10,293 nucleotides of DNA from Promethearchaeota archaeon (GTDB taxonomy: Archaea > Asgardarchaeota > Lokiarchaeia > Sigyniarchaeales > Promethearchaeaceae): NCBI GenBank assembly GCA_014729055.1, contig WJKO01000122.1, positions 1-10,293 on the forward strand, read 5' to 3'. Position 1 is the stretch's first letter. Each line of letters begins with the position of its first letter. The position numbers and the translations under genes are program-made. A model generated the notes under the pieces. That model worked only from the letters and a program-made list of their open reading frames with translations. It was not told the DNA's origin and did not search any database. Positions 5,934-10,293 of the stretch are shown in pieces.

Positions 5934-7784
5934 ATGGAAAAACTAAAGGGATTTATGGGTAAGATACTTGAGATTAATCTCTCAAATGCCGAAATAAAAA
6001 AAACTCCTTTGAACCAAGAGCTAGCTTCAAAATTTTTAGGTGGTGCTGGTTATGCGGTTGCTCACTTGTTTCCATTGATTGATAAAGATACAGATCCTTT
6101 GGGGCCAGATAACATAATGTTTTTTATGACTGGACCTCTATTAGGCACTACGGCAGTATGTACTGGTAGGATGGTTTGTTGCGCCAAATCTCCTGTAACT
6201 GGTATACTTGGAGAGTCTAATACAGGGAGCTTCATCAATCTACAAATCAAGCGTGCGGGATATGATGGTATAATTATCAAAGGAGCATCTGAAAAGCCCG
6301 TTTATATAGTTATAGATGATGATAATGTGGAGATCAAAGATGCAGGAGATCTCTGGGGTAAGAATACATACGAAACAACGGAAAAACTCAAAGAAAAAGA
6401 AGACTTGAAACGTGGAAAGGTAATGTGTATAGGTACAGCAGGTGAAAATCTGGTAAAGTATGCCGTTATTGAAAGTGAGGAGCGATCTTTTGGTAGGTGT
6501 GGTATGGGTGCTGTCATGGGCTCAAAGAAATTAAAAGCCATCATTGCACAAGGTTCTAAAAAAATACAACTAGCAAAGCCAGAAGAGTTTAAGGAACAAT
6601 CTAAAAAAGTAATCGATTCTGTTATGGAGGTTTATACGAATCAAGTAATGGGTGCTTTAGGTACTGGTTGTAATATGAATTTATACATTTTAACAGGTGA
6701 ACTCCCAGTTAAGTATCATAGGTCATCAGATTTTCCTGAAGTAGACGCTATTTCAGGAGCGACCTTGTCTGAAACCTATCTTGTAAAACAAAGGCATTGC
6801 TTTGCTTGTCCCGTAGGATGCGGGCGAGTGGTAAAGCTTGATGAAAATACAATGAATTTACCAGAAGGAAAGTTTGAAGGTCCAGAATACGAAACTATGG
6901 CGGGATTTGGATCTATGATGAATAATACTGATCTTAAGACAATTATCAAAGCCAATTATTTATGTAATGATTATGGTATTGATACAATGTCTTCAAGCGG
7001 TGTTATTGCTTTACTGATGGATTTAAAAGACCGTGGAAAGATAACCGCTGATGATCTTGATGGTATTGATCTCGATTGGGCTGATATGGACAATGTCTAT
7101 TTATTATTGGAAAAGATTTCTCAAAGGAAAGGGATTGGAGAATTATTAGCAGAGGGTTCAAATACGGTAGCTCGAAAATTTAACGTAGATCCTGAACAAA
7201 TAGGGACTGTTATGAATAGTGAAGTTCCCTATCATGATGCTAGGTCAAGCTTTGGAATGGCGATAGCATATGCAATATCACCTCACTATGGAGCAAGTCA
7301 TTGTGCCTGCGATATGTATATGACTTCTTTGGGTCAAGCGTGGGATGATCTGGACATTAAATCAGTTTCTGCCCAAGAGAATAGCAAGGACATGGCGATT
7401 GCATCAGCAAGATTGATGGAATATCGTGCTTTTGGTTCTAGTGTAATTCTATGTGTATTTGGTAATCCTCCGTCAACGGCTGATTTTGCGAAATTGATTG
7501 AATTAGGTCTTGGAATTCCATTTGATATTGAAAAAATTAAAGAATATGGGGACAGAATTCTAACCTTAAAGAGACTTTTTAATTTGAAACTCGGTCTCAC
7601 ACCGAAGAATGAAAAACTTCCAAGAATCTTATTGGAGCCTTTAGAAGGGGGCACGCAAGGAAACGTACCGGATACTAATTTGCTGTTTTCTGAATTTTAT
7701 AAGTATGAGCAGTGGGATCCAGAAACGGGAATGCCTGATGCAGAAAAACTAAAAAGATTGGGTTTATCAAATTTCCACTTATAG
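5934..7784 (+). CDS. Aldehyde:ferredoxin oxidoreductase (tungsten/molybdopterin family)
   Basis: A complete 616-residue AOR-family enzyme. These enzymes oxidise aldehydes to carboxylates, pass electrons to ferredoxin, and carry a bis-pterin tungsten cofactor and one [4Fe-4S] cluster. The N-terminus GFMGKILEINL (6-16) and LGGAGYA (35-41) are the family opening. GRMVCCAKSPVTG (78-90) and GRCGMGAVMGSKKLKAI (187-203) are pterin-binding regions. The cluster ligands are C289, C292, C296 (CFACPVGC) and the distant C507 (ILCVFG). DTMSSSG (350-356) matches the DTxSxG motif, and the C-terminus WDPETGMPDAEKLKRLGL is standard. All key residues are present, so it should be active. The ATG at 5934 gives the usual N-terminus. 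It is cytoplasmic. No pterin- or tungstate-uptake genes are adjacent, and the T-tracts after it suggest a single-gene transcript. The natural aldehyde cannot be read from sequence; AOR, FOR, GOR and WOR subtypes are not separated here. Confidence 0.95.
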   Translation: MEKLKGFMGKILEINLSNAEIKKTPLNQELASKFLGGAGYAVAHLFPLIDKDTDPLGPDNIMFFMTGPLLGTTAVCTGRMVCCAKSPVTGILGESNTGSFINLQIKRAGYDGIIIKGASEKPVYIVIDDDNVEIKDAGDLWGKNTYETTEKLKEKEDLKRGKVMCIGTAGENLVKYAVIESEERSFGRCGMGAVMGSKKLKAIIAQGSKKIQLAKPEEFKEQSKKVIDSVMEVYTNQVMGALGTGCNMNLYILTGELPVKYHRSSDFPEVDAISGATLSETYLVKQRHCFACPVGCGRVVKLDENTMNLPEGKFEGPEYETMAGFGSMMNNTDLKTIIKANYLCNDYGIDTMSSSGVIALLMDLKDRGKITADDLDGIDLDWADMDNVYLLLEKISQRKGIGELLAEGSNTVARKFNVDPEQIGTVMNSEVPYHDARSSFGMAIAYAISPHYGASHCACDMYMTSLGQAWDDLDIKSVSAQENSKDMAIASARLMEYRAFGSSVILCVFGNPPSTADFAKLIELGLGIPFDIEKIKEYGDRILTLKRLFNLKLGLTPKNEKLPRILLEPLEGGTQGNVPDTNLLFSEFYKYEQWDPETGMPDAEKLKRLGLSNFHL

Positions 7785-7795
7785 GGAAAAGCGTG

Positions 7796-7813
7796 TTTTT
7801 TTCCTTTTTTTTT
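7796..7813 (+). terminator. Double T-tract terminator after the AOR gene
   Basis: A T7 run, CC, then a T9 run lie 12-29 bases after the AOR stop. This is a strong archaeal-type T-tract terminator without a clear hairpin. It separates the AOR transcript from the following cluster. Confidence 0.6.
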
Positions 7814-7838
7814 GACGATTAACTTAAAAAATAAGAAT

Positions 7839-7847
7839 AGGTAGGTG
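7839..7847 (+). promoter_or_regulatory. Ribosome-binding site fixing the start at 7854
   Basis: AGGTAGGTG is complementary to the archaeal 16S tail (CACCUCC) and ends six bases before the ATG at 7854. The alternative GTG at 7845 overlaps this site and would leave no room for ribosome binding, so the ATG is preferred. Confidence 0.55.
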
Positions 7848-7853
7848 CAAATA

Positions 7854-8249
7854 ATGATTGAAGACCCAGTAATATGTTCTGATGGGTGGATCTTTATTGA
7901 TATCTCAGAAGATATAATCTGCGTATTATTAGAAGATGATATGAACATTAATAAAGAAAAAGCCGAAGCCATTAGCTTATTTTTAGGTGTAAATCATCGT
8001 CGTGCGAAATTTAAGTTTGTTATTAGAGATTTAGATGAGGATGTATTTGATAATTTTAAAGGTATAAATGGTAAGAACGGACAGATGGCCATTGCTTTTT
8101 ATGATTCGTCTGGATCTCCACAGTCCTATTTCTGTGGTCAACAACAATTAATCGATAATAAATTTGTTGATATAATGCATATATTGTTCGGAGAATATAC
8201 TGAAAATGCAGAAGAATGGATTAAATATCAATTATTGAGAAAGCTATAA
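7854..8249 (+). CDS. Unassigned 131-residue acidic protein, first gene of the actin-like cluster
   Basis: I do not recognise this protein. It is soluble, acidic, with no signal peptide or membrane helix. Its N-terminal part has a predicted beta-hairpin, WIFIDISEDIICVLLEDD (12-29), then a helix (KEKAEAISLFLG), further strands around KFKFVIRD and MAIAFYD, and a C-terminal helix (ENAEEWIKYQLLRKL). The hairpin and the later SYFCG segment sit in the same order as the first strands and the SYVGDEA segment of actin, residues that the next gene lacks. The similarity is weak and may be chance. The frame extends up to a GTG at 7845, but the Shine-Dalgarno sequence points to ATG 7854. It is 60 bases upstream of the actin-like gene on the same strand and shares its base composition. 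A partner role for that protein is inferred from position only. Confidence 0.75.
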   Translation: MIEDPVICSDGWIFIDISEDIICVLLEDDMNINKEKAEAISLFLGVNHRRAKFKFVIRDLDEDVFDNFKGINGKNGQMAIAFYDSSGSPQSYFCGQQQLIDNKFVDIMHILFGEYTENAEEWIKYQLLRKL

Positions 8250-8278
8250 CTGAAAAGTATGATTATTTCCTAACAAAC

Positions 8279-8288
8279 ATTATTAAAT
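8279..8288 (+). promoter_or_regulatory. Possible TATA-like box before the actin-like gene
   Basis: ATTATTAAAT is centred about 26 bases before the ATG at 8310, and no Shine-Dalgarno sequence precedes that ATG. The actin-like gene might therefore also be transcribed from its own leaderless promoter inside the cluster. The base composition of the gap makes such matches common, so this is weak. Confidence 0.25.
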
Positions 8289-8309
8289 CACTACTTTTAA
8301 AATCTAAAC

Positions 8310-9293
8310 ATGAGTGAAGTATTTCAACTCGCGGGTATTTTAAAGTTAGTATGGCCTGTTGAGAATGGAAAGATAGAAGATGTTAATGCTTGGGAAAAGC
8401 TTGTTCATGGAATCTTTTATCGAGAATTAAAAATAGATCCGTCCGAACGGTTTATCATTTTTCTAACAGAACCTTATTTGTATAGTATTGATCTTGAAAA
8501 ATTGGGGGAAATTCTATTTGAAACGTTTAATTTTGCGGGTGCTGGATTTCTGTCTATCAGAGATATTTTACCCCTTATGGGTATGAAGAATTTTATTTTT
8601 GGTAATATTGGTGATCGGGTTACATATTTTTCTTCTTCCTATGATGGGGAATATGTTAACAGTGTAAAATATAATTTTGGCGGGGGTAAATTAACGGACT
8701 ACCTCAAACGATTATTACGCCAGCGTTATTCTGACATTGATTTTAGGATTAGTTCCATTCCTTTCTTAGAGGCGCTTAAGCGTGACTATTGTTTTGTATC
8801 ACTGGACGCAGAAAAGCAATTTGAACAGCAATCCCGATGTTATTATCTTAAAAAAGAAGTCACAACACCTACAAAAAAAGTAATCATAGATGTGGAACGA
8901 TTTTTAGTACCAGAAGCGCTGTTTAATTTTAAAACTGTTGCTTTAGAATTGGATGTAAATAGTATACCAGAAATCATATTATCTCTTTATGACAATTTGG
9001 ATTCTGATATTAAGGATGAATGTATAAAAAATATTATTATTACGGGTGGTTCTGCGGGATTTCCTAATTTAAGCATCAGAATAAGAAATGAGTTAAAGAA
9101 AAGTCAGAGTTTAGCTAATACAGAATTTAAAATATTTATTCCCGAGAGACCTGATACATATTTATTAGAATATGTCCAGCGAAATATTGAATCTATAATG
9201 GAAATGGAAAATGGTCCCGTTTATTTTATAACCCGTAAAAAATACAACGACGTGGGTCCCAAGATTATGTGGGGGGTATCACATGACTACTAA
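8310..9293 (+). CDS. Degenerate actin-related protein lacking the N-terminal phosphate-1/D-loop region
   Basis: A 327-residue actin-fold protein of the eukaryotic actin/Arp type. Collinear matches are GILKLVWPVENGKIED (9-24; actin GILTLKYPIEHG), HGIFYREL (33-40), LTEP (52-55), FETFN (70-74), GGGKLTDYL (124-132; actin AGRDLTDYL), YCFVSLD (160-166), ERFLVPEALF (196-205), ITGGSAGFPNL (244-254; actin SGGTTMYPGI) and KKYNDVGPKIMW (310-321). Actin residues 1 to about 56, holding the phosphate-1 loop and D-loop, are absent, and the upstream frame is closed by a stop at 8298-8300. Actin Q137 is R84, D154 of the phosphate-2 loop is N99, E214 is R158, and the WIGGS segment is LEYVQ. ATP hydrolysis, and probably ATP binding, should therefore be lost. 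I infer a scaffold or capping role rather than a filament that cycles with ATP. Its 3' end overlaps the next gene by 11 bases. Asgard lineage is the likely source. Confidence 0.88.
   Translation: MSEVFQLAGILKLVWPVENGKIEDVNAWEKLVHGIFYRELKIDPSERFIIFLTEPYLYSIDLEKLGEILFETFNFAGAGFLSIRDILPLMGMKNFIFGNIGDRVTYFSSSYDGEYVNSVKYNFGGGKLTDYLKRLLRQRYSDIDFRISSIPFLEALKRDYCFVSLDAEKQFEQQSRCYYLKKEVTTPTKKVIIDVERFLVPEALFNFKTVALELDVNSIPEIILSLYDNLDSDIKDECIKNIIITGGSAGFPNLSIRIRNELKKSQSLANTEFKIFIPERPDTYLLEYVQRNIESIMEMENGPVYFITRKKYNDVGPKIMWGVSHDY
9271..9277 (+). promoter_or_regulatory. Ribosome-binding site inside the end of the actin-like gene
   Basis: GGGGGGT, followed by ATC, resembles the archaeal GGAGGTGATC and ends about six bases before the ATG at 9283. 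It lies within the last codons of the actin-like gene (Trp-Gly-Val), so ribosomes finishing that gene can restart on the next one. Confidence 0.5.
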
Positions 9294-10293
9294 AGATGAA
9301 GAACTGCAAATTTGTTCTTATATAGATGAAGTCAACGAGAGGTACAATTTGAATATAGACGATTCTCAGCTCTCTGATATGAAAGAACAATGGCGTAGAT
9401 TTCAAGTGCACGTTACGAAATTATATAATTTAAAATTTAGACAAATGGCGGTCTTCATACATAATGTTGCCGACATCTCTGAAAGTATTCAAAAGATCAA
9501 AAGAACCTTAATTATTGTTGATCGGGTAAATCTAAAACCTGTAAGCAATGCAAAGGTAGAAATCTTCATAGAAAATTTTCCAGAAGAAAAGTTTACGTTT
9601 AGTTGTAATTCACAAGGTGTTTGTGAAGTTGATTTTCCCGTTTTCTACGAAGAAAATCGTTTTTCCCTAGAAATAACGGCTGAAGGATTTCAAACTTTAA
9701 CATTGGATTCAAAAACTAACACTAATGTTTTGATTGATCAAACTCAATTAGAAAATCGTTACAATCTTCTGTTGTTTTCCGACCGAGATCAATATAAACC
9801 CGGTGATACAATACACGTATTGGTTTGGTTAGTGGGTCAACAAGGGGATACACTCTATCTTAACCATTATAATAACATTCAAGTAAAATTATTTAATAAT
9901 AACCAAGATTTGCTTTCCTTTAACACTATAAAACCCAACAAATACGGGTACATCACGACGGATATCCATATTGAATCAGAAATTCCAGAGGAAGAAAATT
10001 ACAAAATTCAAATCGATGTAGTACAAGAGGATAATATCGTCTTATCTAAGACAAAGCAAATTTCAATAAAACGTTATAAAAGACCTGAGATCCAGATAAA
10101 AACACAAAATATGAAGAATAGCTGGTTTAAAAATGATGATTACGAATTTTTTATTGACGCCGAGTATTTTTATGGGGATAAAGTAAAGACAGGCAGATTA
10201 TCTGTTAAAATCAAAGATATTTTAGGCAATATTATCAAAGAAAAATTCCAAATCAATGAAGGAAACGCAAATGTTATATTATCTCTTAGAAAC
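9283..10293 (+). CDS. Macroglobulin (MG2/alpha-2-macroglobulin-type) domain protein without signal peptide, 3' end outside the window
   Basis: An open frame of 337 codons reaches the window edge. Residues 1 to about 75 are charged and helical, with no signal peptide or membrane anchor. Residues about 76-150 form an Ig-like domain of the carboxypeptidase-regulatory kind (PVSNAKVEIF at 86-95, ENRFSLEITAEGFQTL). Residues about 160-262 are an MG2 domain with the hallmark SDRDQYKPGDTIHVLVWL (166-183; YKPGD at 171-175), as in alpha-2-macroglobulins. YKRPEIQIKTQ (265-275) and EYFYGDKVKTGRLSVKI (294-310) begin an MG3-like domain. Family members are normally exported protease traps or surface proteins; a cytoplasmic form is unusual. 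A thioester motif, if any, would lie beyond the window. The start at 9283 has a strong ribosome-binding site and overlaps the actin-like stop by 11 bases, suggesting coupled synthesis and a shared complex. Confidence 0.82.
   Translation, partial: MTTKDEELQICSYIDEVNERYNLNIDDSQLSDMKEQWRRFQVHVTKLYNLKFRQMAVFIHNVADISESIQKIKRTLIIVDRVNLKPVSNAKVEIFIENFPEEKFTFSCNSQGVCEVDFPVFYEENRFSLEITAEGFQTLTLDSKTNTNVLIDQTQLENRYNLLLFSDRDQYKPGDTIHVLVWLVGQQGDTLYLNHYNNIQVKLFNNNQDLLSFNTIKPNKYGYITTDIHIESEIPEEENYKIQIDVVQEDNIVLSKTKQISIKRYKRPEIQIKTQNMKNSWFKNDDYEFFIDAEYFYGDKVKTGRLSVKIKDILGNIIKEKFQINEGNANVILSLRN

Noticed and set aside
5934..7784. AOR gene as a functional part of the pseudo-actin cluster
   Set aside because: It is cut off from the cluster by a double T-tract and its product is an ordinary ferredoxin-linked enzyme with all catalytic residues; adjacency alone does not support a link.
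6062..7972. Minus-strand open frames at 6062-6280, 6302-6544, 7334-7654 and 7697-7972
   Set aside because: All are antisense to the AOR gene or to the start of the 131-residue gene, rich in Ser, Phe and Pro as expected for reversed codons, without family motifs.
7854..8249. The 131-residue protein as a roadblock/longin or small-GTPase-regulator protein, common in Asgard archaea
   Set aside because: Size would fit, but I see no roadblock helix-strand pattern or characteristic glycine and hydrophobic positions, so no family name is given.
8240..8312. A frameshift joining the 131-residue frame to the actin-like gene as one broken actin
   Set aside because: The gap contains stops in the actin frame (8298-8300) and 60 noncoding bases, and the actin-like protein begins with its own ATG. 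The upstream sequence has no clear phosphate-1 loop, so two separate genes fit better than one damaged gene.

Overview
The window looks archaeal and most likely comes from an Asgard archaeon. It is AT-rich throughout. It encodes Pelota, a ribosome-rescue factor confined to archaea and eukaryotes, a tungsten-type aldehyde:ferredoxin oxidoreductase, and a protein whose closest recognisable pattern is eukaryotic-type actin/Arp rather than bacterial MreB or ParM. Starts are a mix of apparently leaderless genes with TATA-like boxes about 26 bases upstream and genes with Shine-Dalgarno sequences, which is also archaeal in style. The lineage is inferred from these genes; no rRNA or marker gene is present to prove it.

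Layout. Positions 1-1714 (minus strand) hold a large multi-spanning membrane protein of the MATE/polysaccharide-flippase type that runs off the left edge. A short divergent promoter region separates it from a plus-strand short-chain dehydrogenase (to 2657). Four minus-strand genes follow, in transcription order: an N-terminal-acetyltransferase-like GNAT protein (5767-5261), a 57-residue charged coiled-coil protein (5139-4966), Pelota (4793-3717) and a radical SAM protein (3720-2719). The last two overlap by four bases, stop into start. From 5934 the plus strand carries the aldehyde:ferredoxin oxidoreductase, closed by T-tracts, and then a three-gene cluster that continues off the right edge.

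The right-hand cluster is the unusual part. It encodes (i) a 131-residue protein I cannot assign; (ii) a shortened, degenerate actin-related protein that lacks the first ~56 actin residues (phosphate-1 loop and D-loop) and has lost several ATP-pocket and catalytic residues; and (iii) a protein, cut by the window edge, with a helical N-terminus, an Ig-like domain and alpha-2-macroglobulin-type MG domains but no signal peptide. The third gene starts inside the second behind a G-rich ribosome-binding site, so these two are probably made together. I suggest a cytoplasmic, non-nucleotide-cycling actin-fold protein working with a macroglobulin-domain protein. I do not recognise this combination as a described system, and the 131-residue protein may supply the missing actin lobe, though that is speculative.

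The other genes are ordinary archaeal housekeeping or metabolism: translation quality control (Pelota), protein N-terminal acetylation, ferredoxin-linked aldehyde oxidation, and cell-surface lipid-linked sugar export. No tRNA, rRNA, CRISPR array, insertion sequence or phage gene was seen.
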